From contig NZ_CP063056.1 in assembly GCF_015356115.1 (NCBI RefSeq), positions 868,001 to 932,000 of the forward strand: a stretch of 64,000 nucleotides of DNA, given 5' to 3'. Of the stretch, positions 37,331 to 46,635 are shown in pieces; position 1 is the stretch's first letter, and every line of letters starts with the position of its first letter. A program made the position numbers and the translations under genes. Origin of the DNA: Rodentibacter haemolyticus. Lineage in GTDB: Bacteria > Pseudomonadota > Gammaproteobacteria > Enterobacterales > Pasteurellaceae. Below the pieces are notes generated by a model. It searched no databases. It saw only the letters and a list, made by a program, of their open reading frames with translations, and had not been told where the DNA came from.

Positions 37331-37404
37331 AATGACGAAAAAATGACCGCACTTTAGTAGCCTAGAATAATTGATTACCCTAGGATTCATCGGAGATTCT
37401 CACT

Positions 37405-38277
37405 ATGATCTACCAAATTATCGCCCTCCTCCTTTGGAGCAGTTCATTAATCGCTGCAAAATTTACCTATTCGATGATGGATCCCGTCTTGGTTGTGCAA
37501 ACGCGGTTAATCATTGCAATGTTTCTCGTCATACCGCTATTTTTACGCCGTTGGAAAAAAATTGATAAGCCTCTGCGTAAACAACTTTGGTGGCTTGCTT
37601 TCTTTAACTACACGGCGGTATTTTTATTGCAATTTATCGGTTTGAAATATACCTCGGCCTCTAGTGCCGTAACGATGATTGGGCTTGAACCCTTACTTGT
37701 GGTGTTTGTCGGCCATTTCTTTTTTAAAGATAGCGCCGAATGGTTTCACTGGCTATTCGGTGCATTGGCATTTATCGGGGTCGCCGTGATGATTAATGGC
37801 GGTCAACATAACGAAGGCATTAATGAAATCAGCCTGCTTGGTTGCTTGTTGATACTGAGTGCCGGTGTTGTTTTTGCCTGTGTGCTGCGTTGGACACAAT
37901 CCGTGATAGCCAAAGTATCAGCCCAAGCCTACACCTCCGTAACCATTGTATTGGGTACTATCACCACACTTCCCTTCACATTACTTCTTACCGAAAGCTG
38001 GGAAATCAATCTGACCGGTTACGGCATTGCAGGTCTCTTTTATCTTGCCATTGGGTGTAGTTGGCTGGCTTATTGGTTGTGGAATAAAGGTTTAAATAGC
38101 GTTAATGCGAATCTTTCCGGCATTTTGGTTTCCCTTGAACCTTTATTTGGTATTTTATTTGCCGTGGTATTACTTGGCGAAAGCCTTTCATTTTCCACAA
38201 TATTTGGCATCACGCTCATTATGCTTGCGACACTAGGCTCCACATTACTGCCTAAATTTCTGAAAAAATCGGTATAA
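37405..38277 (+). CDS. EamA/DMT-superfamily transporter
   Basis: An inner-membrane protein of 290 residues with ten predicted helices arranged as two five-helix EamA repeats (about 1-135 and 145-290). Features include FNYTAVFLLQFIGLKYTSASSAVTMIGLEPLLVV and, in the second half, SLEPLFGILFAVVLLGE, the E-P-motif typical of the family. Substrate unknown; members export amino acids or metabolites. It lies alone between panF and prmA. Confidence 0.85.
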   Translation: MIYQIIALLLWSSSLIAAKFTYSMMDPVLVVQTRLIIAMFLVIPLFLRRWKKIDKPLRKQLWWLAFFNYTAVFLLQFIGLKYTSASSAVTMIGLEPLLVVFVGHFFFKDSAEWFHWLFGALAFIGVAVMINGGQHNEGINEISLLGCLLILSAGVVFACVLRWTQSVIAKVSAQAYTSVTIVLGTITTLPFTLLLTESWEINLTGYGIAGLFYLAIGCSWLAYWLWNKGLNSVNANLSGILVSLEPLFGILFAVVLLGESLSFSTIFGITLIMLATLGSTLLPKFLKKSV

Positions 38278-38308
38278 TGCACGACATTTTTTAAATTAAG
38301 GAAAAATT

Positions 38309-39196
38309 ATGGCTTGGATTCAAATTCGCCTAAACAGCACCAATGAAAAAGCAGAAAAAATCAGTGATTTTTTAGAAGAAATCGGTTCGGTCTCCGTTAC
38401 CTTTATGGATAGCCAAGATACTCCGATTTTCGAACCGCTACCGGGGGAAACCCGTCTATGGGGGAATACGGATGTTATCGCTTTGTTTGATGCGGAAACA
38501 GATATGGTGGAAATCGTCAATTTACTCAAACAAACCGGACATTTAGATGAAAATACGGCGTACAAAATCGAACAGATTGAAGACAAAGATTGGGAGCGTG
38601 AATGGATGGATAACTTCCATCCGATGCAATTCGGTAAACGTTTATGGATTTGTCCGAGCTGGCGTGAAGTACCCGATGAGAACGCCGTAAATGTAATGCT
38701 TGATCCCGGTCTGGCTTTTGGCACAGGTACGCACCCTACAACGGCACTTTGCTTAGAGTGGTTGGATAGCTTAGATTTGAGCGATAAAACAGTCATTGAT
38801 TTCGGCTGCGGTTCTGGCATCTTAGCCATCGCCGCCCTAAAATTAGGTGCAAAAAAAGCTATCGGTATTGATATTGATCCGCAGGCTATTCTTGCAAGCC
38901 GTAACAATGCCGAACAAAACGGCGTTGCCGATCGCTTACAATTATTCCTCTCCGATGAAAAACCTGCCGAACTCAAAGCAGATGTGGTCGTTGCCAATAT
39001 TCTTGCCGGCCCATTGAAGGAACTTTATCCGATAATCAGCCGACTTGTCGCAGAGGGGGGAGATTTAGGACTATCCGGAATTTTAGAAACGCAGTCAAAC
39101 TCCGTATGTGAAACCTATGCGCAAACTTTTGACCTCGCACCGGTTGCAGTGCGTGAAGAATGGTGCCGCATTACCGGCAAACGAAGAACAACTTAA
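38309..39196 (+). CDS. prmA: ribosomal protein L11 methyltransferase
   Basis: SAM-dependent enzyme that trimethylates L11. The 295 residues have the N-terminal substrate domain (MAWIQIRLN) and the methyltransferase domain with [15 protein letters not shown] (about 137-150), [20 protein letters not shown] (SAM motif I) and VANILAGPL. It begins 31 bases after the transporter stop. Confidence 0.97.
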   Translation: MAWIQIRLNSTNEKAEKISDFLEEIGSVSVTFMDSQDTPIFEPLPGETRLWGNTDVIALFDAETDMVEIVNLLKQTGHLDENTAYKIEQIEDKDWEREWMDNFHPMQFGKRLWICPSWREVPDENAVNVMLDPGLAFGTGTHPTTALCLEWLDSLDLSDKTVIDFGCGSGILAIAALKLGAKKAIGIDIDPQAILASRNNAEQNGVADRLQLFLSDEKPAELKADVVVANILAGPLKELYPIISRLVAEGGDLGLSGILETQSNSVCETYAQTFDLAPVAVREEWCRITGKRRTT

Positions 39197-39345
39197 TTTC
39201 TTTTTGTCAATCAAAAAAAGTGTATTTTTTGAACAAATTTCACTTTTCAAACTAAGCCGAAGTGCGTATCATAGCACGCCTTGTCGATTGTCGCCCTATT
39301 CGACAATAATTGGATTTAGGCTTGTTTGAAGGTGGTTAAAGTAAA

Positions 39346-40326
39346 ATGCGGATCGGTTCATACCAATTAAAAAATCGTATTTTACTTGCACCGATGGCAG
39401 GCATTACCGATAAGCCCTTTCGCCGTCTTTGTGCGCATTACGGTGCAGGTTTGACGTTTTCTGAAATGATGTCAACCAATCCTCAAGTTTGGCACACGGA
39501 GAAATCCAAACTGCGCTTAGCGCATAGTGAAGATCTCGGCATTAATGCAGTGCAAATTGCCGGTTCTGATCCATTGGAAATGGCGCAAGCTGCGGCGGTA
39601 AATGTAGAATACGGTGCAGAGATCATCGACATCAACATGGGTTGTCCCGCTAAAAAGGTGAATCGTAAATTGGCAGGTTCTGCCTTACTACAATTCCCCG
39701 AACTGGTAGAAAAAATTCTACAAGAAGTGGTGAATGCCGTTGATGTGCCGGTAACCTTAAAAATTCGCACCGGCTGGGATAAATCCAATCGAAATTGTGT
39801 ACAAATCGGTAAAATTGCCGAACAATCCGGTATTCAAGCTTTAACCATTCATGGACGAACGAGAGAATGTCTTTTTGAAGGAGAAGCGGAATACGATAAC
39901 ATTCGCGCAGTCAAACAAGCGATTGCAATTCCGGTAATTGCAAATGGTGATATTGATTCTGCCGCGAAAGCAAAAGCGGTGCTTGATTACACAGGTGCCG
40001 ATGCAATAATGATCGGTCGTGCGGCATTAGGTAATCCTTGGTTATTTCAATCGGTGGAAAGCTTAATTGAGCAAGATTCGATAATTCAAACGCCAAGTTT
40101 GAGTGAAAAGTGCGGTCAAATTTTACGCCATATTCAAGAATTACATCAATTCTATGGTGAACAAAAAGGCTACCGAATAGCACGTAAACACGTGGCTTGG
40201 TATTTACAGGGGATTCAACCCGATTCCGTTTTTAGACAGACTTTTAACGCAATCAGTGATCCGAAAGAACAACTCATTGTGTTGGAAGATTTTTTAAATT
40301 TAATTTTGGATAAAGAAAAATGTTAG
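39346..40326 (+). CDS. dusB: tRNA-dihydrouridine synthase B
   Basis: FMN enzyme that makes dihydrouridine in the tRNA D-loop. The 326 residues begin [29 protein letters not shown] and include MGCPAKKV with the catalytic Cys (about 100), TIHGRTR and ANGDIDS. It overlaps fis by 7 bases, the conserved dusB-fis operon. Confidence 0.97.
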   Translation: MRIGSYQLKNRILLAPMAGITDKPFRRLCAHYGAGLTFSEMMSTNPQVWHTEKSKLRLAHSEDLGINAVQIAGSDPLEMAQAAAVNVEYGAEIIDINMGCPAKKVNRKLAGSALLQFPELVEKILQEVVNAVDVPVTLKIRTGWDKSNRNCVQIGKIAEQSGIQALTIHGRTRECLFEGEAEYDNIRAVKQAIAIPVIANGDIDSAAKAKAVLDYTGADAIMIGRAALGNPWLFQSVESLIEQDSIIQTPSLSEKCGQILRHIQELHQFYGEQKGYRIARKHVAWYLQGIQPDSVFRQTFNAISDPKEQLIVLEDFLNLILDKEKC

Positions 40327-40619
40327 AACAACAACGTAATCCGTCCGAAGCGTTAACCGTTTCAGTTTTAAATGCTCAATCACAAGTAACAAATAAACCA
40401 TTACGCGATTCAGTAAAACAAGCATTACGCAATTACTTATCACAATTAGATGGTCAAGATGTGAACGATCTTTACGAATTAGTACTAGCGGAAGTTGAAC
40501 ACCCGATGTTAGATATGGTTATGCAATATACTCGCGGTAACCAAACTCGTGCGGCAAATATGCTCGGCATCAACCGCGGCACATTACGCAAAAAATTAAA
40601 AAAATACGGTATGGGTTAA
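40320..40619 (+). CDS. fis: DNA-binding protein Fis
   Basis: Nucleoid protein that bends DNA and activates stable RNA promoters. The 99 residues have the disordered N-terminus and the conserved C-terminal helix-turn-helix [30 protein letters not shown]. Starts inside the end of dusB; expression is therefore from the dusB promoter, normally growth-phase dependent. A clean terminator follows. Confidence 0.97.
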   Translation: MLEQQRNPSEALTVSVLNAQSQVTNKPLRDSVKQALRNYLSQLDGQDVNDLYELVLAEVEHPMLDMVMQYTRGNQTRAANMLGINRGTLRKKLKKYGMG

Positions 40620-40633
40620 TACTCAACACCATC

Positions 40634-40662
40634 AAAAAGACGAACAAATGTTCGTCTTTTTT
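40634..40662 (+). terminator. terminator after fis
   Basis: AAAAAGACGAAC-AAAT-GTTCGTCTTTTTT: perfect stem with T-run 15 bases after the fis stop. Confidence 0.92.
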
Positions 40663-40683
40663 GTTTTCAGATCGCCCGAAAAA

Positions 40684-40764
40684 TAACGGTATTATGTATC
40701 TGTGACACAAATCTATGTATCTGTGACACAAATCTATGTATCTGTGACACAAATCAGCGTAGAA
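40684..40764. repeat. 21-bp tandem triplication in a family A repeat end
   Basis: TATGTATCTGTGACACAAATC is repeated three times exactly (40693-40713, 40714-40734, 40735-40755), beginning right at the TATTATGTA end of the palindromic element. Confidence 0.85.
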
Positions 40765-40881
40765 GGCAAATTTTTTGCCCACCGTTTCAACCACAATATT
40801 TTCGAGCGTAGGGTGGGCAACTTGTTGCCCACCATTGAAATACCCTCTCTGAACCGGTAGGCAACAAGTTGCCCACCCTAC
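40765..40881. repeat. direct repeat flanking Slam locus 2, left copy
   Basis: About 115 bases, from GGCAAATTTTTTGCCC to TTGCCCACCCTAC. The copy at 44790-44905 differs at only a handful of positions. It contains three palindromic family A cores, and the two copies have the same orientation on either side of the Slam 2 cassette. Confidence 0.85.
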
Positions 40882-40914
40882 CCAATAAATGTTGAATATA
40901 ATGTCATAATGAAG

Positions 40915-40947
40915 CAAAAAAGAGGGACACCGCATTTGGTGTCCCTA
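40915..40947 (-). terminator. terminator after Slam 2
   Basis: On the minus strand AGGGACACC, loop AAATGC, GGTGTCCCT, followed by CTTTTTT; 30 bases beyond the Slam 2 stop. Confidence 0.8.
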
Positions 40948-40977
40948 TTATTTTTCGTTTTCCCAAGGTTTAATATG

Positions 40978-42405
40978 CTAAAAATCCTTTTCAAACACTA
41001 AATTGACGTTTTTGCGGTCGTAGGAATACATTGACGGCAAATTACTGTCTTGTTTGCGGTAGGATAATTGCAATTTCGGGGTGATGCCGAATAAATGCCA
41101 ATCCCGTTTCCATAAGGTTAAATGAGCACTGTAAATCTTGTCTTTACGGATTTTACCGAGGGGAATAAGTCCACCTAGCACAGCGTAATCTTTATATTGG
41201 CGTTGGGAAATGCCAAAACCGAGACGGCTGGAAATGCCCTTGCCCCATTCTTGCCCCCAACCGAGGCGGAGGGATTTGGTGTCGGAGCTGTATTGTTTAA
41301 CCCATGTTTTTTCACGGTTGAAATCACCACCCAAATAGAAAAACTGTTGTGGTGTTCTTGCCCACACTAAAGTGGCGGAAAGTAATCTTGTGTTGCCGTT
41401 TTGGCTGCGACTGTCGAAATAGCGGTTTTTGGCATATTCGGCTGCAGTGGAAAGTTGCCAGTTCGGGTTTAACCAACGGCTATATTCCAATCTTGCCCCG
41501 TTCGACCATTGATAGCTTTCGTTGCCATATAAGCGTTTTTCATAAAAAGGAAGCAGGCTAAAGGTGGATTTGGCGGTTTTATAGCGTAACCCCAAAGAAG
41601 TGCGGTTTAAAAAGTCGTCATATTCGTGATTATCCCAATAACTTTTTCCATAAAGGTCGTTTTCTAAGGCTAAATAATAACGTCCCCATAAATTGAAATC
41701 TTTGCTGAGGTTAAAGCGGTAAGCAATACCGTGAGCGGTTTCCGGCATCATATCGTTATTTTTTACATAGCCGGTGTCTTCAATATTGCGGTTGCTTGAG
41801 GTGTTATTCACATTGGTGTCTCGCACATAATGGGCGAAAAGGGAAATATTCCATTCATCACGGCTTTGTAATGCCTCTAAATAGGCGTTAATCAGTTGGC
41901 GAACCTGTGCAGGGACGTTCGGTTCACTAAGGGCTTTTTGGAATTGGGCTTCGGCGGCGGTATTTTGCTTATCGTGGAATAGGGCAATCGCCAGTTCAAT
42001 TCGCACTGGGTTGAGTTCTGTCCGTTCCGCAAGAATTTCACGATAAACGGAAACCGCCGTGCCGTAATCCCCGGTTAACGCCGCAAATTTCCCTTCGGCA
42101 AATTGCACCAAAGTGCGGTCGTTTTCGGGGAAGGTTTTGTAAATCGCCAATAATTTCTCAATCATTGCCGGCTCACGGCTATAAATGGCTTGCCCTAATA
42201 ATTGTTGGGTTAATTTCGGGTTGCTGCGTAAATCCGCTTCGGAAAAATGAATGGGCTGTTCATTCTGCCCTAACAGGCTCACCACCGCCTCACGCTTTTC
42301 CGGCTCGGCAACTTTTATTTGTTGTTGTACTTCGGTAAGGGGGGCGGAGTGGGTGGTGAGGGGGGATATTAAAAGTAGGGGAAATAGATAATTTAAATTT
42401 TTCAT
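40978..42405 (-). CDS. surface lipoprotein assembly modulator (Slam) 2
   Basis: A second Slam of 475 residues. Signal peptide MKNLNYLFPLLLISPLTTHS, TPR-like periplasmic region to about residue 185 (YSREPAMIEKLLAIYKTFPENDRTL; AVSVYREILAERTELNPVRIELAIALF), then a DUF560-type barrel ending in Phe (VNLVFEKDF). It is the third gene of lipoprotein 3, four-helix membrane protein and Slam, beginning 4 bases after the membrane gene stop. It is clearly related to Slam 1 but diverged, so it probably has its own substrate, lipoprotein 3. Confidence 0.88.
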   Translation of the reverse strand: MKNLNYLFPLLLISPLTTHSAPLTEVQQQIKVAEPEKREAVVSLLGQNEQPIHFSEADLRSNPKLTQQLLGQAIYSREPAMIEKLLAIYKTFPENDRTLVQFAEGKFAALTGDYGTAVSVYREILAERTELNPVRIELAIALFHDKQNTAAEAQFQKALSEPNVPAQVRQLINAYLEALQSRDEWNISLFAHYVRDTNVNNTSSNRNIEDTGYVKNNDMMPETAHGIAYRFNLSKDFNLWGRYYLALENDLYGKSYWDNHEYDDFLNRTSLGLRYKTAKSTFSLLPFYEKRLYGNESYQWSNGARLEYSRWLNPNWQLSTAAEYAKNRYFDSRSQNGNTRLLSATLVWARTPQQFFYLGGDFNREKTWVKQYSSDTKSLRLGWGQEWGKGISSRLGFGISQRQYKDYAVLGGLIPLGKIRKDKIYSAHLTLWKRDWHLFGITPKLQLSYRKQDSNLPSMYSYDRKNVNLVFEKDF

Positions 42406-42409
42406 TATT

Positions 42410-42892
42410 TTAATTACTCTTTTGTGGTTTGTTTTTATCTTTAAAAATGTATGTATATAATAATGAAGTAATTAGTGCCGATATAACGAGTAAAATATAA
42501 GTCAAAACATCAGACAAAAAGTTTTGCTCTATCTTGGAGGGAGTAGCACTAAAGAAATTTAATATACATTGATGAATATAATTGGTAGGTATAAATAAAA
42601 CCGGTATAATTAAACAGTCAATAATACAGCGAACTCGCTTGTCAAGAATAGCAACATCATTTATAAAACAAAGTAAAATCCCAACAATAATAGTACAGAC
42701 AGATAGTATAAACAAAGCAAGATCATTCACTTTATATGCACTAAATTTAAGAAACATAAATGCAATTATTAAAAATATAAAGCCAATAGCGATAAGGATT
42801 CCACCTCCTTTTTTATTTCTTTTTATAGCTTCATTTTTATTTTCCCCCGTAGTTTTTTGTTGTTCAGGGCTAGATTTGTTTTGTTCTATCAT
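42410..42892 (-). CDS. unknown four-helix membrane protein between lipoprotein 3 and Slam 2
   Basis: A 160-residue protein not recognised as any family. A charged N-terminus (about 1-30, rich in Lys, Glu, Asn) precedes four hydrophobic segments at about 32-50, 58-77, 88-108 and 131-150, and a Lys-rich tail. The ATG at 42892 has GGAG eight bases before; an ATG 27 bases upstream lies in the hairpin tail. It sits in an operon between a Slam substrate and Slam, suggesting a link with that export. It is AT-rich compared with its neighbours. It could equally be an immunity-like or cargo gene. Confidence 0.7.
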   Translation of the reverse strand: MIEQNKSSPEQQKTTGENKNEAIKRNKKGGGILIAIGFIFLIIAFMFLKFSAYKVNDLALFILSVCTIIVGILLCFINDVAILDKRVRCIIDCLIIPVLFIPTNYIHQCILNFFSATPSKIEQNFLSDVLTYILLVISALITSLLYTYIFKDKNKPQKSN

Positions 42893-42906
42893 TACATTTT
42901 CTCCAC

Positions 42907-42936
42907 AAAAAAAAGCCACTCCACAATTGAAGTGGC
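42907..42936 (-). terminator. intercistronic attenuator-like hairpin in Slam locus 2
   Basis: On the minus strand GCCACT, a 10-base loop, AGTGGC, then eight T. It is 29 bases after the lipoprotein 3 stop and just before the membrane-protein gene, like the hairpins in Slam locus 1. Confidence 0.6.
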
Positions 42937-42964
42937 GTTGGTTGATTAATATTAAAGGGTTAAA

Positions 42965-44584
42965 TTATTTTTTAGGTTGTTTTTCGGCACTAAATACGCC
43001 ATCATATGATCTACCAGTAGAAAGTCCATCAGGTACATATGCCCTAATAGTTCCAGCAGCTTCATTAGCTTTCGGTCCTAAAAATACCCCAGATACAGAG
43101 ACTGTAGGCTTAGTACTAATAAATCCATCATCAGATATACGATTTTCAAATCGAATATCCTCTGCTCCTTTATAAAAAATCATCGGCGATTTATCTAAAT
43201 AATGTTCCCCTATAGTCTTGCTATTTAAATATACAGATGTGAATGAGTTTACATCTCTATCTCCAAAATGAGCATTAATCGTAATTTCTCCATCTTTATA
43301 AGGAAGTGAGTATTCCATATGTTCTCCACCATAAGTAGAATAACCATCACCTGGTTGATTAAGAACTCTATCACTATGGCTAGCCAATATCTCACCTTTA
43401 TAAGTTGCAGAGCCTTTTACTTCATCAATAAAATCAATACGTGATGTAAGTTCCCCTTTTTCATTTAAACGAAATTGACCAATCTTATTGCCAAGTTCAT
43501 CACTATATTCTGTGAGTGTTGATATTTCATCTCCATTTTTTATTAAGAATAATCTTTGATCATACTGATTAGTAAAAAAAGCTCCATAAGTTGTGTAAGG
43601 TGTATTTTTAAAAAGATAATTAAATTTATCTATATATTCTGCTTCTAATATCTTATCCCATCCATCTGTTTTTTTGATTAATACACCATCAAGATTTTCA
43701 TTCTCAATAGTACCCTGATGCCACCCTAATAAATTTGGATTTTGTTTATCTTCCTTAGCCAGTTTCTCAAAATCTAAATCGTTTAAAATTCCCTTATTTA
43801 CCCCATTACGTAAAAGAACATCTCCTTTAGGTAATCCAATTGGATAATTATCAGGAAATTCAGCAGAAGAACGCAGCTCTATATTTTCAAAAAAATCAAG
43901 GTTCCGAGTACTTCCAGTAAATTCATGCCCCAGTTTTCTCCATCCTGTTGGCACAAGTTCTGGGGATGTTGAATTTTCTGACTTACTTGGCTCAGTCGGT
44001 TTTGTTTGGTTATTAGACTGTTCCTGTTTTGGTTGCTCCGGTTTGCTTTGGTTATTGGATTGTTCCGGTTGTTTTGGTTGCTCCGGTTTGCTTTGGTTAT
44101 TGGATTGTTCCGGTTGTTTTGCCTGTGCTGCTTTTTTCTCCACCACCAATTTTTCCACATTGGTTAAATTGATATTGGCTTGGGTGAGGTTTTGATTGGC
44201 AATCACCAATAATTGGTTTTGTTGTTGTAAGGCTTTAGTAGCGTTGTTTAGCTCATTGCGTTTGTCTTGCAAGGCTTTGGCATCTTTCTTTTCGCTTTTC
44301 TCTAATGCGGCAATTTCTTCATTGATTTTTTTGATGCGTACATTGATATTAGTGATTTCTTTTTCAATGTTGGTGACTTTGGTTTTGCTGTTAGCTACCG
44401 TGTTTTTCGCTGCGGTCACGCTTTTTTCCAATTGTTGTAGATTTTGTTTGCTGTAATCAATCGCCGATACACGCTCAATGGCATTCGATTCATTACGATG
44501 ATTATTGTGCGAACCGGAGCTACAAGCGGTAATGCTTAATGCCACAAGGGTGGCGAGTGCGGTTTTTTTCAAGGTTGAATTCAT
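42965..44584 (-). CDS. Slam-type surface lipoprotein 3 with coiled-coil stalk
   Basis: A 539-residue lipoprotein. Lipobox ITAC (Cys21); residues about 43-153 form a long heptad-rich coiled coil (e.g. TNIEKEITNINVRIKKINEE); residues 156-204 are Gln/Pro/Lys-rich repeats, including two exact 15-residue copies of KQPEQSNNQSKPEQP; residues 210-539 form a beta-rich domain. The end (VSGVFLGPKANEAAG...YDGVFSAEKQPKK) is TbpB-like, consistent with Slam export. No binding ligand can be inferred. It is the first gene of Slam locus 2. Lower GC than the flanks suggests horizontal gain. Confidence 0.78.
   Translation of the reverse strand: MNSTLKKTALATLVALSITACSSGSHNNHRNESNAIERVSAIDYSKQNLQQLEKSVTAAKNTVANSKTKVTNIEKEITNINVRIKKINEEIAALEKSEKKDAKALQDKRNELNNATKALQQQNQLLVIANQNLTQANINLTNVEKLVVEKKAAQAKQPEQSNNQSKPEQPKQPEQSNNQSKPEQPKQEQSNNQTKPTEPSKSENSTSPELVPTGWRKLGHEFTGSTRNLDFFENIELRSSAEFPDNYPIGLPKGDVLLRNGVNKGILNDLDFEKLAKEDKQNPNLLGWHQGTIENENLDGVLIKKTDGWDKILEAEYIDKFNYLFKNTPYTTYGAFFTNQYDQRLFLIKNGDEISTLTEYSDELGNKIGQFRLNEKGELTSRIDFIDEVKGSATYKGEILASHSDRVLNQPGDGYSTYGGEHMEYSLPYKDGEITINAHFGDRDVNSFTSVYLNSKTIGEHYLDKSPMIFYKGAEDIRFENRISDDGFISTKPTVSVSGVFLGPKANEAAGTIRAYVPDGLSTGRSYDGVFSAEKQPKK
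44030..44119 (-). repeat. 45-bp direct repeat in lipoprotein 3
   Basis: Two adjacent in-frame units encode KQPEQSNNQSKPEQP; a third, partial unit follows (KQEQSNNQTKPTEP). It parallels the QPKQD repeat of lipoprotein 2 in composition. Confidence 0.8.
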
Positions 44585-44780
44585 AATAAAATCCTTAAGT
44601 AAAGAATGATTAAACGATTAATAACTGTCTTTATTTTTTGCCTTAAAAGGCGAATAAAAACCCGAATATCGTACAAAAAAAAAACAAAAGTAAATCAAAA
44701 TTTAAACAATTTTGCATTTTTTTGATATACGTCGCATTTTTATGTGGGATTTTGGAAATTGAGGGAAAGTGCTCTCAGCT

Positions 44781-44906
44781 CGTAGGGTGGGCAAATTTTT
44801 TGCCCACCGTTTCAACCACAATATTTTCGAGCGTAGGGTGGCAACTTGTTGCCCACCATTGAAATACCCTCTCTGAATCGGTGGACAACAAGTTGCCCCC
44901 CCTACT
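44781..44906. repeat. direct repeat flanking Slam locus 2, right copy
   Basis: Nearly the same sequence and orientation as 40765-40881, including GTTTCAACCACAATATTTTC and ATTGAAATACCCTCTCTGAA. Small differences are a missing G in GGGTGGCAAC and changes near 44880-44900. Confidence 0.85.
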
Positions 44907-44943
44907 GATTGTGTTAAAATTTGCCAAAAATTTGAGGAAAATT

Positions 44944-46548
44944 ATGACAACTTGGATTACCCCGCCCTTTCTCACCTTACTTAGTATTTCACTTTTTATT
45001 TTGATTATTTTTGGTTTTCTATTGGCACGCCGAACACGTGATGTGCAGGAATTGCAGCAGGATTTAAGTAAAGCCAATTTGGATTTCAACCAACTTGCCG
45101 AACGTTTCGATGTGCTAAGCCAACAAAAAAGTCGATTGGAGCAACAAACCGTCAAAGCTCAAACGGAAAGTGAGGGGTTACAAATTCGTTTGAACGAACG
45201 GGACGAAAAAATCAGCTATCTCAGCAAAGAACTGGATGAAGAACAAAATCGGAACGAGCAAATCGGTTCACAAATCACTGCATTAAAAGAGCGTTTCGGC
45301 ATTGCTTCGGCACAAGCGGAAAGCTTAGAGAACCAATTACAACAAAGCCAAACTCATTTATCCCGCAAAGAACAGGAAGTGCAAAATTTAACGGAAAAAC
45401 TGACCGCACTTTCGCAAGAACTCACCGGCTTAAAAACCACCCTTGCCGCAAAAGAAAAACACTTTACCGAGCAACAGCAAAATATTGAGCAGTCCAAGCA
45501 GCAACTCAGCGTTGAATTTCAAAATCTTGCCAATCGTATTTTGGAAGAAAAAGCCCGTTCTTTTAATCAAACTAATGTCTCCGCCTTGGAAAACTTGTTA
45601 AAACCTTTCCGTGAACAAATTGAGGGTTTTCAAAAACGTGTGAATGAAATTCACTCGGAATCGGTGAAAGGCAATGCGGGCTTGGAAGCGGAAATTAAAA
45701 AAGTATTGGAAATCGGATTAAATATGTCGCAAGAAGCCAATAATCTGACTTCTGCCCTCAAGGGTGAAAAGAAAACCCTTGGCAATTGGGGAGAAGTACA
45801 GCTGGAACGTGCGCTTCAACTTGCGGGGTTAATTGAAGATGTTCATTACAGTGTACAATCTCATTTTAAAGATGAACAAGGCGGGCGCAATTATCCCGAT
45901 TTCGTCTTGAATTTACCGGATAATAAAAACATCATCATCGATAGTAAAATGTCCTTAGTCGCTTATGAAAGTGCGGTCAATTCCGAGGAAGATTTTGAGC
46001 AGGAACGCTTGATGAAAGAGCATATAAAAGCCCTGAAAAATCACATTGATGATCTTCACAAAAAAGATTACAGCAACCTAATCGGTATGCGTAGCCCGAA
46101 TTTTGTGTTGATGTTTATCGCTGTCGAACCCGCCTATATTGAAGCCTTAAAATTAGATCCGAGCCTTTTCAATTATGGTTATGAGAAAAACGTCATTATG
46201 GTGTCGCACACCACATTAATGCCGATTCTACGCACAGTCGCCAATTTATGGCGTATTGAACGTGGCAATGCGGAGGCGAAAGAAATCGCCGAAAAAGCCG
46301 GTGAAATTTATAATCAAATTTGCTTGGTTGCCGAGCGATTAAATAAACTGGGCAATACGCTTTCTACCGTCAGCAATCAATATAACAGCACGGTTACCGC
46401 CTTAGTCGGTCAGCAAGGCTTAGTGGGTAAAGTAGAACGTTTCAAAGATTTATCCGCCAAAGCGAATAAAGTGATGCCGAATATAGAACTGTTACATAAC
46501 GAGGTGGATTTAAGCCGTTTATCATTAATAACACAAGAAGAAAAATAA
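44944..46548 (+). CDS. rmuC: DNA recombination protein RmuC
   Basis: A 534-residue protein with a membrane anchor near the N-terminus (about 5-28), a long coiled coil (about 32-225) and the C-terminal RmuC nuclease-like domain (about 270-480) with GNWGEVQLERALQLAGL, YPDFVLNLPDNKNIIIDSKMSLVAYE and LMFIAVEPAY. It limits inversions at short inverted repeats and takes part in genome defence. ATG 44944 follows TTGAGGAAAAT; an open frame upstream to 44881 runs through repeat DNA. Confidence 0.94.
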   Translation: MTTWITPPFLTLLSISLFILIIFGFLLARRTRDVQELQQDLSKANLDFNQLAERFDVLSQQKSRLEQQTVKAQTESEGLQIRLNERDEKISYLSKELDEEQNRNEQIGSQITALKERFGIASAQAESLENQLQQSQTHLSRKEQEVQNLTEKLTALSQELTGLKTTLAAKEKHFTEQQQNIEQSKQQLSVEFQNLANRILEEKARSFNQTNVSALENLLKPFREQIEGFQKRVNEIHSESVKGNAGLEAEIKKVLEIGLNMSQEANNLTSALKGEKKTLGNWGEVQLERALQLAGLIEDVHYSVQSHFKDEQGGRNYPDFVLNLPDNKNIIIDSKMSLVAYESAVNSEEDFEQERLMKEHIKALKNHIDDLHKKDYSNLIGMRSPNFVLMFIAVEPAYIEALKLDPSLFNYGYEKNVIMVSHTTLMPILRTVANLWRIERGNAEAKEIAEKAGEIYNQICLVAERLNKLGNTLSTVSNQYNSTVTALVGQQGLVGKVERFKDLSAKANKVMPNIELLHNEVDLSRLSLITQEEK

Positions 46549-46576
46549 TCCCCGCATTAACTATTGCTATTTTCAA

Positions 46577-46608
46577 AAAAACTGCTATTTTTTGGCGGTT
46601 TTTTTATT
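46577..46608 (+). terminator. terminator after rmuC
   Basis: AAAAAACTGC, loop TATTTTTTG, GCGGTTTTTTT: weak stem with T-run, 30 bases after the rmuC stop. Confidence 0.5.
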
Positions 46609-46635
46609 TAACTCACTCTAATTTAGGAAGAATGA

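Noticed and set aside
38320..38997. 225-residue frame antisense to prmA
   Set aside because: Shadow frame; prmA is clear on the other strand.
42582..43175. 197-residue frame antisense to the four-helix gene and lipoprotein 3
   Set aside because: It crosses the gap and two real genes on the other strand, with no start signals.
31000..45000. TonB-dependent receptor partner for the Slam loci
   Set aside because: No 600-1000 residue plug-barrel frame is present on either strand in this region.
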